This document shows, piece after piece, positions 18,244 through 26,504 of a DNA stretch of 64,000 bases. This DNA comes from Lachnospiraceae bacterium (GTDB taxonomy: Bacteria > Bacillota > Clostridia > Lachnospirales > Lachnospiraceae): NCBI GenBank assembly GCA_910575155.1, contig CAJTDX010000002.1, positions 232,587 to 296,586 of the forward strand, read 5' to 3'. The translations under genes were made by a program, and so were the position numbers. The stretch's first letter is position 1. Each line of letters starts with the position of its first letter. The notes beneath the pieces were generated by a model. The model made no database searches. It had not been told where the DNA came from and saw nothing but the letters and a program-made list of their open reading frames with translations.

Positions 18244-19320
18244 ATGTTTGATAAATTAGAGGATATTCTTCTCCGTTTTGAAGAAATTATGAATCAGTTG
18301 AGCGAGCCGGATGTGGCAAATGATACGAACCGTTTCCGTAAATTGATGAAAGAGCAGAGCGACCTTGCTCCGATTGTGGAGGCATATAAGGAATACAAAC
18401 AGGAAAAGCAGAATATTGAAGATTCGCTTGCCATGCTGGAGGAAGAGAGCGACGAGGAAATGCGTGAACTTGCCAAGGAAGAGCTGAGTGGTTCCAGGCA
18501 GAAGGTGGAAGAACTGGAGAACAGACTAAAAATTTTGCTTTTGCCGAAAGATCCCAACGATGATAAAAATGTTATTGTGGAAATCCGTGCGGGCGCGGGC
18601 GGTGATGAGGCGGCGCTGTTTGCGGCAGAGATTTACCGGATGTATGTACATTTTGCAGAAAGCCGCCGCTGGAAAGTGGAAACTCTGGAGTGTGAAGAAA
18701 TCGGCATCGGCGGTATGAAGAATGTCACTTTTATGATAACCGGACAGGGGGCTTATTCTGTGATGAAATATGAGTCTGGCGTACACCGGGTACAGCGGGT
18801 GCCGGAGACGGAATCCGGGGGGCGCATTCATACTTCTACGATTACGGTTGCAGTGATGCCGGAAGCGGAGGAGGTTGATGTGGTTATTGATGAAAAAGAT
18901 ATCCGTATTGACGTCATGCGTGCTTCCGGAAATGGCGGGCAGTGCGTCAATACTACCGATTCCGCAGTGCGCCTGACACATTATCCCACGGGAATTGTCA
19001 TTTACAGTCAGACAGAAAAATCACAGCTTCAGAATAAGGAGAAAGCGTTTGCGCTGCTGCGCGCCAAGCTTTATGATATTGAGTGCCAGAAACAGCACGA
19101 CGCAGAGGCGGAGGCGCGGAGAAGCCAGATTGGCACAGGCGACCGTTCTGAGAAGATCAGGACCTACAATTTTCCACAGGGGCGTGTCACAGACCATCGT
19201 ATCAACCTGACGTTGTATAAGCTGGATAAGGTGATGAATGGAGATATTCAGGAGATTGTGGATGCCTGTATTGCAGCCGACCAGGCTGCGAAGCTGAGCA
19301 GCTTTGAGGATAAGGCCTGA
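18244..19320 (+). CDS. prfA: Peptide chain release factor 1
   Basis: 358 aa. The GGQ loop is seen in [17 protein letters not shown] and the RF1-type recognition tripeptide in [14 protein letters not shown] (PET at the PxT position). It releases polypeptides at UAA and UAG. The C-terminal codons for [15 protein letters not shown] and the stop belong to an 88-bp segment found again 3.8 kb downstream. GGAAGAGA precedes the ATG. Confidence 0.97.
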   Translation: MFDKLEDILLRFEEIMNQLSEPDVANDTNRFRKLMKEQSDLAPIVEAYKEYKQEKQNIEDSLAMLEEESDEEMRELAKEELSGSRQKVEELENRLKILLLPKDPNDDKNVIVEIRAGAGGDEAALFAAEIYRMYVHFAESRRWKVETLECEEIGIGGMKNVTFMITGQGAYSVMKYESGVHRVQRVPETESGGRIHTSTITVAVMPEAEEVDVVIDEKDIRIDVMRASGNGGQCVNTTDSAVRLTHYPTGIVIYSQTEKSQLQNKEKAFALLRAKLYDIECQKQHDAEAEARRSQIGTGDRSEKIRTYNFPQGRVTDHRINLTLYKLDKVMNGDIQEIVDACIAADQAAKLSSFEDKA

Positions 19321-19359
19321 AGGCCTTAATTTTGCTGGGTTTCTGGGAATGTCCGGCTA
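19272..19359 (+). repeat. 88-bp direct repeat, copy 1 (3' end of prfA)
   Basis: Starts at TGCAGCCGA inside prfA and ends at GTCCGGCTA downstream of the stop. It matches 23071-23158 over exactly 88 bp with five differences, including an identical 31-nt core across the stop codon. It has the position and form of an attachment-site duplication at the 3' end of a gene. Confidence 0.85.
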
Positions 19360-19387
19360 TAACGGGAATTGAATAAATATGGGAAAA

Positions 19388-19430
19388 AGACGGTCATGGA
19401 CAGCTTCATCGACTGTCTTTTTTGTTTTTC
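19388..19430 (+). terminator. Intrinsic terminator downstream of prfA
   Basis: AGACGGTC (19388-19395) pairs with GACTGTCT (19411-19418) with one G-U pair, followed by TTTTTTGTTTTTC. It ends the rpmE-side operon. Confidence 0.8.
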
Positions 19431-19883
19431 CGGTTGCATAGATGCACTGTCTACCCCTATTTTGGTAGTATGGATGTATGCATAGCCTTGTAAAAATATA
19501 TGTTCTTTTTTGCTTAGAAATGCCTATTTTATGCTGAGTTGAGGGATATTTTCAAGATGTAGGTGCGGTTTTATGGAGGTACTTCGAGCCTTACGATTGA
19601 ATTGGAGCCATTTTAAGTTGAACAGGTAATAGTTCCCTGAATTATAAGGGGAAAGGAAGTTTAAGAGAAGAAGAGGTACATTCCTTACGGTATAACAGGT
19701 AACATTTCTTTAACGTGTAGCTAGGAAGAAAATCTTGGCATATGTTGGGACAGGGTGGTATGCCATGTAAATAAATAGGTAATAGTTCCTTGGTGTATAG
19801 AGAAAAAAAGAATTTCCCGCATCTTTTGGAAGGGAATGGAAAAAGAAATAGTTCTTTGATATAATGGCTTAGGAGGTGAATCT
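19431..19883. repeat. Gene-free AT-rich segment with iteron-like repeats
   Basis: No credible gene is seen. A degenerate motif near AGGTAATAGTTCCTTGGTGT recurs at about 19624, 19674, 19698, 19778 and 19844 (the last weak), at irregular spacing of 24-80 bp, all in the same direction. The last copy ends in ATATAAT, close to the ribosome site of the small reading frame at 19884. Possible roles are regulator-binding sites or the iterons of a replication or excision module; no protein in the window proves either. Confidence 0.5.
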
Positions 19884-20396
19884 ATGGAGCTTTTGTATAA
19901 AAAAGACCTAAAGAGGCCATATCAGCCACATAAAATGAATAAAGACATTGCGTTGTCTGATACATTGAAGGGAAAATTTAATTGTTTTTACAAAGGAATT
20001 CAAGACAGTGACAGTTAAAAGAAGAGGAATGGACAAAGGCTGCTTTGCGGTTAAAGCAGAAGGTTCAGTTAGAAGTGCAGCAGTTTGGGAATTGTAGGTC
20101 AATTTATGTGACGGATTATGTTGAGTTCATCTATGGGGTATGCTGCTTGTGGATCTATGGATTTGTGGGTGATGAACCTGTCGGGCAGCATGGTTGATAC
20201 ATCAGACAAGTATCGTATTCAGGGCTATGACAAGAAATATGCGGATTCATTGAAAAATGACAAAAACTTTAATATCGTAGCGAATTTTATCATTCCGCTT
20301 GAGAAATGCCGGGACTACTGTGGGAATGTAGTGAAACGGAGATACATCCCAAAGTATTGGAGGCCAATCACAATTAAGATTGCAATTGCAGAATGA
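19884..20396 (+). pseudogene. Broken small gene(s), family not recognised
   Basis: AGGAGGTGAATCT precedes ATG 19884, which opens a 44-codon frame (MELLYKKDLKRPYQPH...) ending at 20018. In the frame one base earlier coding-like sequence continues (LKEEEWTKAALRLKQKVQLE...), and a third frame from ATG 20118 runs to 20396 (KYRIQGYDKKYADSLKND...). This looks like a gene broken by frameshifts or two overlapping remnants. I do not recognise a family. A good terminator follows at 20404, which supports former expression. Confidence 0.45.
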
Positions 20397-20403
20397 GAAG
20401 TGT

Positions 20404-20445
20404 AAGAACCAGTTCCTATAAGTTAGGGTGACTGGTTCTTTTTTG
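20404..20445 (+). terminator. Intrinsic terminator in the accessory region
   Basis: AAGAACCAGT (20404-20413) pairs perfectly with ACTGGTTCTT (20431-20440), followed by TTTTG. Confidence 0.85.
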
Positions 20446-20616
20446 TTGCGGGGGTATGGGCGGTGTGGTATACTTTATATATTAGGAGATGGTGTGTTTA
20501 AAATTAGGATGTATTTGATAAAGTCCATTCATTCAAGACAAGCGATATTAGTTTTTGCAATATGGAAAGAATTTGGTTCAAAAAGGATATTATGATTGTA
20601 AAGAGGGGTGTAAAAT

Positions 20617-21120
20617 ATGGATGAAGAAGATTTATTGGACTTAAAGAAAGAACTTCATTTTCCTAAAGTTTTTGATAGCAGGTTTAGAGTGGATTATTTG
20701 TGGCTGTTTATTTTATGTGTTGGTTTTATGGTTATGGATCAGATTATGAAGTATTTAGATTATTGTCCAGAGCTATTTAGTGGGGGAAATTATATTTTTC
20801 ATGTGATTCAGAGTTTAACAAGCATTCTTTCTCAGTTAGCAGTTTCTGTTGCAACAGCTATTATTTTTTATTATGTGGTAGAGTTTATAAATGCTAAGAA
20901 AAAGCTGGGGGATATTGTGGAAATAAGAAAGCATCTAATATTTATGATGTATGGGCATATGAGAATTTTGTGCCATACGCCATCTTTTGACGGGCTTAAT
21001 CGGAATAAGAAGCGTTTGAATGATAAGTTTAAAATGTTTCTTATAATGGATATTATGGAAATATATATAGAGTGTCTGAAGAAGAAACATATATTAGAGT
21101 TTATGAGGATGGAAGAGTAA
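20617..21120 (+). CDS. Hypothetical two-helix membrane protein
   Basis: 167 aa, not recognised. Two hydrophobic segments are clear: about 27-45 (YLWLFILCVGFMVMD) and 66-90 (LTSILSQLAVSVATAIIFYY). A basic C-terminal cytoplasmic tail rich in Lys, Met and Ile follows. AAGAGGGGTG precedes the ATG. Its base composition is clearly more AT-rich than the core genes around it, which fits acquired cargo. It stands between the prfA-end repeats, upstream of a coupled pair of unknown genes. Confidence 0.6.
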   Translation: MDEEDLLDLKKELHFPKVFDSRFRVDYLWLFILCVGFMVMDQIMKYLDYCPELFSGGNYIFHVIQSLTSILSQLAVSVATAIIFYYVVEFINAKKKLGDIVEIRKHLIFMMYGHMRILCHTPSFDGLNRNKKRLNDKFKMFLIMDIMEIYIECLKKKHILEFMRMEE

Positions 21121-21185
21121 TTTGATGAAATAAAAAAATCCCAAGATTGGCTGTTTATATGCTTGAAAGGTTAACAGGAGAATAA

Positions 21186-21311
21186 ATGGAAATTAGCCAT
21201 TATAGTGATTCAAAATTTTTATTTCTCGCAGAAGAAGTATTATTTTTAGGGGTATTTATTTCAGAAGATAAATGTGAGAGGTTGGGAAAGGAAAAAGAGA
21301 ATGGCTGCTAA
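21186..21311 (+). CDS. Small 41-aa protein, coupled to the next gene
   Basis: ATG 21186 is preceded by ACAGGAG with 5-nt spacing. It encodes 41 residues (MEISHYSDSKFLFLAEEV...) with a short hydrophobic stretch and a charged C-terminus. Its last 11 bp overlap the start of the next gene at 21301, and the AAAGGAAAAAGAGA that serves that gene lies inside this frame. Small-large overlapping pairs of this shape occur in toxin-antitoxin and regulator-effector modules; that is only an analogy. No family is recognised. Confidence 0.45.
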   Translation: MEISHYSDSKFLFLAEEVLFLGVFISEDKCERLGKEKENGC

Positions 21312-21942
21312 TAAGAAAGTATTCATATTAGAAGAACATTTACAAGATGAAGCATTAGATTTATTTCAGTATACACATATACGAGCATATCATGCTTGCC
21401 GTCCGTTGGATATTCAAGAGTATTTAATAAAGGGCATACAGGTTATCAATAAGAAGAAATCCTTGAAAGAGTCTTTGGTTAGGATAAAATCAGATTTTGT
21501 GAATGATAAGGAAATAGAAAAGGAGTTTAACAAACATTGGAGAGCTCTTGATAATATACATAAAAGAGTTTGGTTAGCTGTAAATAAAGAAATATTATTG
21601 ACAGATTCATCTCATTATTTGATATATGGTAGTGAGTTTATAAATGCATTAGCTATGGAACTTGGATGCAGGTCATCATTAAAAGAAACAGGGATACCGA
21701 CGATATTTCATTGTGATGTTCCTGTAGAAAGTATTAGCCTTAAAATAATTATGGATATTGAAAAATTGGTGCAGATGAGATATGTAGATGATATTACTAT
21801 TGATGTTAACGGAGTTGATTCGCAGGATATTATTAATTATGAGCATCCCAAAGAAATGCCAGATCCATATTTTTATAATGTAAAGTATCGGCCAAATTAT
21901 ATGGAATTGAAAGTAAAGGGGTATACAAGTATAAAATTGTGA
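21301..21942 (+). CDS. Hypothetical protein, possible ART-like fold
   Basis: 214 aa from ATG 21301, preferred over a GTG at 21274 because a purine-rich ribosome site lies just before it. Near the N-terminus HIRAYHACRPLDIQEYL followed by KGIQ recalls the first strand and helix of ADP-ribosyltransferase-like proteins (HxxR/G then a helix and GI). The middle SHYLIYGSEFINALA and later GIPTIFHCDVPVE would fit further core strands. This is a weak resemblance, not an assignment. The gene is AT-rich and lies in the interval between the prfA-end repeats, coupled to the 41-aa gene. Confidence 0.55.
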   Translation: MAANKKVFILEEHLQDEALDLFQYTHIRAYHACRPLDIQEYLIKGIQVINKKKSLKESLVRIKSDFVNDKEIEKEFNKHWRALDNIHKRVWLAVNKEILLTDSSHYLIYGSEFINALAMELGCRSSLKETGIPTIFHCDVPVESISLKIIMDIEKLVQMRYVDDITIDVNGVDSQDIINYEHPKEMPDPYFYNVKYRPNYMELKVKGYTSIKL

Positions 21943-22099
21943 TTCATGTATGGTATATTGAAGGAACATATTTTATATTATTATGCGATATTAAATAGTG
22001 CTATTTTGCTTGAACATTATGCTATTTTGAGATAGGGTAATTTACAATATTTTAGTAAGAATTATAATACCGAGTTGAGGAAGGGTGGGATAATTTTGT

Positions 22100-22342
22100 A
22101 TGTCTGAAAGACTAACATGGGAAGAGATTCAAGAAAAGTACCCAGACCAGTGGGTGGGACTAGTAGATGTAGAATATGAACCAGATAATGATGCAACGAT
22201 AAAGACTGCAATTGTGAAATATACGGATAAGTCGAAAAATGAGCTGACGCGGATGCAGATCCAGACGAATGGTAACTTGCTAGGGATCTATACAACGCCG
22301 GATCATGTTTTCCAGATGGGGGCAGTGGGGTATTTCGGATGA
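22100..22342 (+). CDS. Small conserved-looking protein paired with the retropepsin-like gene
   Basis: 80 aa: MSERLTWEEIQEKYPDQWVG at the start, then alternating strands ending in GYFG. GAGGAAGGGTGGG precedes the ATG. Its stop overlaps the next start by 4 bp (ATGA), so the two are made together. The product is small, acidic and soluble. I do not know its function; the tight coupling suggests it is a substrate, chaperone or regulator of the neighbouring protease-like protein. Confidence 0.65.
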   Translation: MSERLTWEEIQEKYPDQWVGLVDVEYEPDNDATIKTAIVKYTDKSKNELTRMQIQTNGNLLGIYTTPDHVFQMGAVGYFG

Positions 22343-22797
22343 AACAATTTACTTTATCATTAGTGAAAAACAGCCTGCGCCCAGTTGTGAAATTAGAAAG
22401 CTGGAATAATTTCAGGGCATTGCTGGACACAGGGGCATTCTTTCCGATTTGGACTGCGGAAGAAGAAATATTGAATGACTTAGGGGGAAGAATCTTAAGA
22501 AAGAATGTTTTTTTCAGTGGATTTGGTGGAAGGACAAAAGGAAATTTGTATGAAGTGCAAAAGATTGTGATTGGCGACCTTATTTTTCCAAATACACATA
22601 TTGTAGCCTGCAAAGATTTGCAAGATGTCCCTTTTCAGTTAATTTTAAGCGCGACGATGTTCCAAAATTTGATTTACGAAATTGATGATAAAAATCATAG
22701 ATTCAATGTTACAATACCGGATGATGAAAGCAATGTGAGGAACCTCAGAATCGAAGATTCCAATGGTAGACTGCATATTCTGTGCCATTCTGCCTGA
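22339..22797 (+). CDS. Retropepsin-like aspartyl protease domain protein
   Basis: 152 aa. FRALLDTGAFFPIW near residue 28 has the hydrophobic-hydrophobic-Asp-Thr-Gly-Ala motif of retroviral-type aspartyl proteases, followed by a strand and a FSGFGGRTKG flap-like segment; VIGDLIFPNTHIV and the late LILSATMFQ match the order seen in bacterial single-domain retropepsins. Such proteins act as homodimers with one DTG per subunit. No signal peptide is seen, so it is probably cytoplasmic. It is coupled to the 80-aa gene and lies near the right prfA-end repeat. Confidence 0.65.
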   Translation: MKQFTLSLVKNSLRPVVKLESWNNFRALLDTGAFFPIWTAEEEILNDLGGRILRKNVFFSGFGGRTKGNLYEVQKIVIGDLIFPNTHIVACKDLQDVPFQLILSATMFQNLIYEIDDKNHRFNVTIPDDESNVRNLRIEDSNGRLHILCHSA

Positions 22798-23070
22798 AAA
22801 AAGCCTGGTTTATAGGAATAGTAACAGGAAAATAAGGTTTTCAATGAGTCAGGTAAGACAGTTTGTATTTTATGTATGAAAAGTGTGAGGTTATTCTGGA
22901 ACGTGCATATTTTATAGTAATTTTGACATGTAAGCTGAATTTTCCGGATGTCTGCTGCCGGGGCATGGCTGTGTTTGCTCCGAGCCTTTTGTATAGCAAC
23001 GTTTGTACACAGCCCTTTTGGGCATAGCAGTATTTGTTCTGCGCCTGTTATTTTAGCAACGTTTGTTCCG
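22798..23070. repeat. Gene-free segment with about 30-bp degenerate tandem repeat
   Basis: No gene is seen. At about 22962-23070 four units of roughly 30 bp follow each other, each with a GTTTGT-like core (near 22973, 23001, 23032, 23061) after AGCAAC or AGCAGT and before a GCC. The last unit abuts the second 88-bp repeat. The units are too divergent and closely packed for a CRISPR. Tandem short repeats next to a junction fit recombinase arm sites, but this is inference. Confidence 0.5.
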
Positions 23071-23158
23071 TGCAGCCGATCAGGCGGCGAAGCTAAGCAG
23101 CTTTGAGGATAAGGCCTGAAGGCCTTGATTTTGCTGGTTTTCTGGGAATGTCCGGCTA
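23071..23158 (+). repeat. 88-bp direct repeat, copy 2 (displaced prfA 3' end)
   Basis: It differs from copy 1 at five of 88 positions. The three differences before the stop are synonymous: both copies encode [15 protein letters not shown] then TGA. Nothing upstream matches prfA. Its right edge is cut by the IS5-type element at 23159. Confidence 0.85.
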
Positions 23159-24036
23159 GAGCGTGTTTGAAAAATAAAAAGTATACAAAACGTTTGTTCA
23201 CACCTCTTTTTATGGTAAAATAAAGAAAAAGGGGGCTGATATTATGTTAAGACGTTACGAACTTACCGATCACGAATGGGAACAGGTTGCATCTTTACTC
23301 CCTCCGGAAAAGACTGGAAAACCAGGACGACCTTCAAAGGATAACCGTACCATGCTTAACGGGATGGTCTGGACCGCACGCAGTGGCGCCCCATGGCGTG
23401 ACCTGCCGGAGCGCTATGGCCCCTGGAATTCGGTATACAGCCGCTTCCGCAAGTGGATTGATGACGGGATCCTTGATAATATCTTTCGGGTGCTCAGCCT
23501 TGAAGCTGAACTATATGAACTTTCACTGGATGCCACAATTGTCCAGGCTCACCAGCACAGTGCAGGTGCAAAAAAAGGGGGCCTCCAAACGAAATCGGGC
23601 ATAGCTGGGGAGGAGCCAGTTCCAAAATCCATGCAGCTGTAGACGCATATGGCGATCCTGTCTATCTGATGCTTAGTGAAGGACAGCGTAATGACATCAA
23701 TTTTGCTATCCCTGTACTGGAGCATATCAATATAGAAGGAAGCAGTGTGCTTGCGGATCGTGGTTATGACAGTCAGAATCTGATTGATTATATCTATGAA
23801 AATGGCGGAGAAGCAAACATTACTTCCAAAAAAGGAGCCAAATTCGAGCGCCGTTGTGACTGGTGGCTGTATAAAGAGCGCCATCTGGTAGAGAAATACT
23901 TTCTCAAACTGAAGGGATTCCGCCGCATTGCCACCCGTTATGATAAGCTGGCGTTTACATATATGGGCTTTGTATGCCTTGCTTCAATCTTGATTTGGAT
24001 AAAATGACCAAAAGCTGGTAATTTTCAAACACGCTC
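23159..24036 (+). mobile_element. IS5-type insertion sequence
   Basis: 878 bp bounded by perfect 15-bp inverted repeats GAGCGTGTTTGAAAA (23159-23173) and its complement (24022-24036). It encodes one transposase in two frames. The left flank is CTA; the right flank is disturbed by the neighbouring IS630-type element. A copy of the same left end, also after CTA, lies at 26956. Confidence 0.9.
23244..24007 (+). CDS. IS5-family transposase made by -1 frameshifting
   Basis: The first frame (23244-23642) begins MLRRYELTDHEWEQVASLLP, typical of the DUF4096/IS5 N-terminus. The DDE part continues in the -1 frame to 24007 (WGGASSKIHAAVDAYG, VLADRGYDSQNL, RRCDWWLYKERHLVEKYF). At 23570-23581 seven A are followed by five G, a slippery A-AAA-AAA; shifting there gives a joined product of about 254 aa, normal for the IS427-like group. 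The element therefore looks functional rather than broken. Confidence 0.85.
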
Positions 24037-24037
24037 C

Positions 24038-24942
24038 AGTACATCGTTGCATAAATAACAGTGAATTAAATTGTTAAAGGTATCCCTGCATATGTCCATT
24101 TGAATGGATGCGCTGTAAGATTATACTGTTCTATAAAACGAAGGATACTTTTTTCAAGTTCTTCTATTGATACGTAGCTTTTCCTCTTGAGCAGCCTGCG
24201 GTTAATAATGCCAAACCAGATCTCTATCTGGTTCATCCATGAACTATGTTTCGGAGTATATACAAATCGTATCCGGTGGGAAGGATCATGCAGAAAACCA
24301 CCACGGCTTTCCATGTTTTTAAGGATGCCTGCCTTCCCCTTCTTCCCCAGTTCCGTATCTATACCACAGGTTTCTGCCACGAACCGCACAAGTGATTCGG
24401 ATTTATGGATATTAAGGCCATCACAGACAAATGTCCAGGATGCTTTCGGATCCGTGTTTACCAGTCCTTCCACGGCTTTTACGAAATCTTCTTCCGTCCG
24501 TGTGGAATTCAGATATGGAGCTTCCATTCGTCCTGATGCAATGTCAAAAAAACCTATCAGGCTTGTCGTTCCATGACGTATATATTCAAATGGCCTCAAT
24601 CTCCCGCAAAGAAGGAAGGGCTGCAAGAAAACGGTTCCGCCAGGCTGCAACATGATTATAATGCAGGCCGACCTGTGATGCAATGGACTGGTTGGAAATA
24701 TCCTGTGATGCCAGAAGGATGATCCTGGATCTTTTGACCAGGCTTGCAGGGAGGGAACGGCTTTTGGAAAAGGCAGATAAGACTGCATTTATAGTATTCT
24801 GATAAAACGGGAATCATATCAATTGTTTTCTTTCGCATAATAAGACCACCTTGTTCATTCGTAATAAGATCATTATGCACCAAAACCGTCAAATAGAAAA
24901 CAAAAATTTATTCACTGTTATTTCAGCAATGCTGTACTAGAA
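24038..24942 (-). mobile_element. IS630-type element with internal deletion
   Basis: About 905 bp with imperfect terminal inverted repeats of about 34 bp: the left end starts near AGTACATCGTTGC, and the right end near 24910-24939 reads the complement of AGTACAGCATTGC. It abuts the right end of the IS5-type element, so it probably inserted at or beside that junction. The size is short for the family because the transposase centre is missing. Confidence 0.75.
24066..24838 (-). pseudogene. Broken IS630-family transposase
   Basis: Reading the minus strand, three frames are needed: MRKKTIDMIPVLSEYY from 24838; then a HTH part (SRIILLASQDISNQSIASQV, HYNHVAAWRNRFL) to about 24590; then EYIRHGTTSLIGFFD through YTPKHSSWMNQIEIWFG to 24066. 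Between the HTH part and the RHGTT segment an intact relative has about 100 more residues including the first catalytic Asp; these are absent. The copy cannot encode an active enzyme. Confidence 0.85.
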
Positions 24943-25065
24943 GGCGAATCAGAAAATTGCATCTTGTTTCATATAGTATCGTATTTTAACAAGAAAATGT
25001 AAAAAATTTGCGGAAAATAATTTTTATGTAATGTATAATATATTTATGAAGGGTGGCTTTTGGAT

Positions 25066-25898
25066 ATGACATTGGCGACTGCAAAATGTACCCGGTGTGC
25101 TGCGAATATTGAAGTGGATGAAACAAAAGATGCAGGTATATGTCAGTATTGTGGAACTGAATTTGTTACAGAAAAGGTTATAGTAGATAATATTCCTCAG
25201 CATATAACTATAATCGGAAAAGACGCATTTAGAGGAAATAATTGTATTGAGAAAGTAATTATACCAATTTCAGTAAAGAGAATCGATGAATATGCTTTTT
25301 GTAGTTGTGAGAAGTTGAAAACCATAGATTTTTCTCACGCTTTGTCAATTGCGGCTATAGGTGGGTTAGCTTTTGCTTTTTGTAAAAATCTTGAAGAGAT
25401 AGATTTACCGGATACAGTCAGCAGTATAGGTGGACATGCTTTTGATAATTGCATGAATTTAAAGAATGTTTCAGTTGTTGTACAACATTAAGGGAGGTTG
25501 TTATTCCGGCAGGTGTGGAAATTTTGTATAGGGATTGTTTGCTGGATGCAGACTTGATAAATTGATTTTCGAAAATGCGGATAATGTGAAAATAGTAAAA
25601 GACAGTATTTTTTTGAGCAAAAAATATACCTGAATTGATTGCAACAGATAATTTTAAATCAAGATTTTCAAGATATATTAATTCAACGGATCTGGTCACA
25701 ATGAAGACAAATGCTCCAACAGCTGAAAATCATGCTACCCAATCATATGAGTCTAACAGCGGGTGCTATATTGCTACTTATGTATATGGTTCCTATGATT
25801 GTCCTCAAGTCTGGACTTTAAGAAGATTCAGGGATTATACACTGCATGAAACTTGGTATGGCAGAGCATTTATAAAGTGCTATTATGCAATCTATTAG
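25066..25898 (+). pseudogene. Decayed zinc ribbon - leucine-rich repeat - CFI-box gene
   Basis: The first frame (25066-25491, GAAGGGTGG upstream) encodes a zinc ribbon with CTRC and CQYC, then BspA-type LRR units (GKDAFRG, CEKLKTIDF, CKNLEEIDLP). After the stop, LRR-like sequence continues in another frame (REVVIPAGVEILYRDC) and breaks again. The last frame, to 25898, holds a CFI-box C-terminal domain: SGCYIATYVYGSYDCPQVW then LRRFRDYTL and WYGRAFIKCYYAIY. The order matches full-length zinc ribbon-LRR-CFI proteins of gut Clostridia, so this is one gene broken by several frameshifts and cut at the end. Confidence 0.75.
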
Positions 25899-25949
25899 TT
25901 GCAAATATTGAATGTTTAGGGAAAATATTATGAAAGGTATGGTATTGAC

Positions 25950-26504
25950 ATGAAAAAAACAATAGTGTTATTAATTATAATCTGCTTATTTGTATCAGGC
26001 TGTGGCGAAGTCAACGAAAGTCAAGAACAACAAAAAGAATCAGAAGATATCTTGTCAGAAGAAGTACAAAAAAATCAAACTGTATATGATGAAGCGCTTG
26101 CTTTAGCGTATGAAGGGAATTTTTTTAGTGCAGTAAAAAAAATTAATGAATTGTCAGAGCCTTATTTAGATAGTGAAGAATTAATAGAGCTATTTGAAAA
26201 AGATATAGATAGTTCATTTATTGGCACTTGGTTTTGTAGCAGAGAAAATTCTTGCAATGATATGGATATTACACTGGAAATATATCCGGTATATAGGTCT
26301 GGAGAAATTGAGTTATATTTTGAAAGAGATATGATATGTCTAACAGGTCTGGGAAGTAGCAATATAACAGGAACTATTGATATACCATCATCTAATTCTA
26401 TAACTGTTAGTAGTTTTGGCAACGCTCAATGGACGGTGTCAGAAAATACTCTTAAGGAAGTCTTTACTAGTGATGGAAACAAAACAAATACATATTTTAA
26501 ATAG
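25950..26504 (+). CDS. Hypothetical lipoprotein
   Basis: 184 aa. A lipoprotein signal peptide is clear: MKKTIVLLIIICLFVSGC with lipobox VSGC, so the mature protein starts at Cys18 on the outer membrane face. A Glu/Gln-rich linker follows, then a short helical hairpin (QTVYDEALALAYEGNFFSAV) and a beta-rich C-terminal domain with GTWFCSRENSCNDMDITLEI, lipocalin-like in style. AAAGGTATGG lies upstream. AT-rich, no family recognised. It may belong to the same acquired block as the decayed LRR gene. Confidence 0.7.
   Translation: MKKTIVLLIIICLFVSGCGEVNESQEQQKESEDILSEEVQKNQTVYDEALALAYEGNFFSAVKKINELSEPYLDSEELIELFEKDIDSSFIGTWFCSRENSCNDMDITLEIYPVYRSGEIELYFERDMICLTGLGSSNITGTIDIPSSNSITVSSFGNAQWTVSENTLKEVFTSDGNKTNTYFK

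Noticed and set aside
22339..22797. Retroviral or retroelement origin for the DTGA protein
   Set aside because: No reverse transcriptase or integrase is near; single-domain bacterial retropepsins are known.
22962..23076. CRISPR-like array
   Set aside because: Units are divergent, about 30 bp end to end with no unique spacers and no cas genes.
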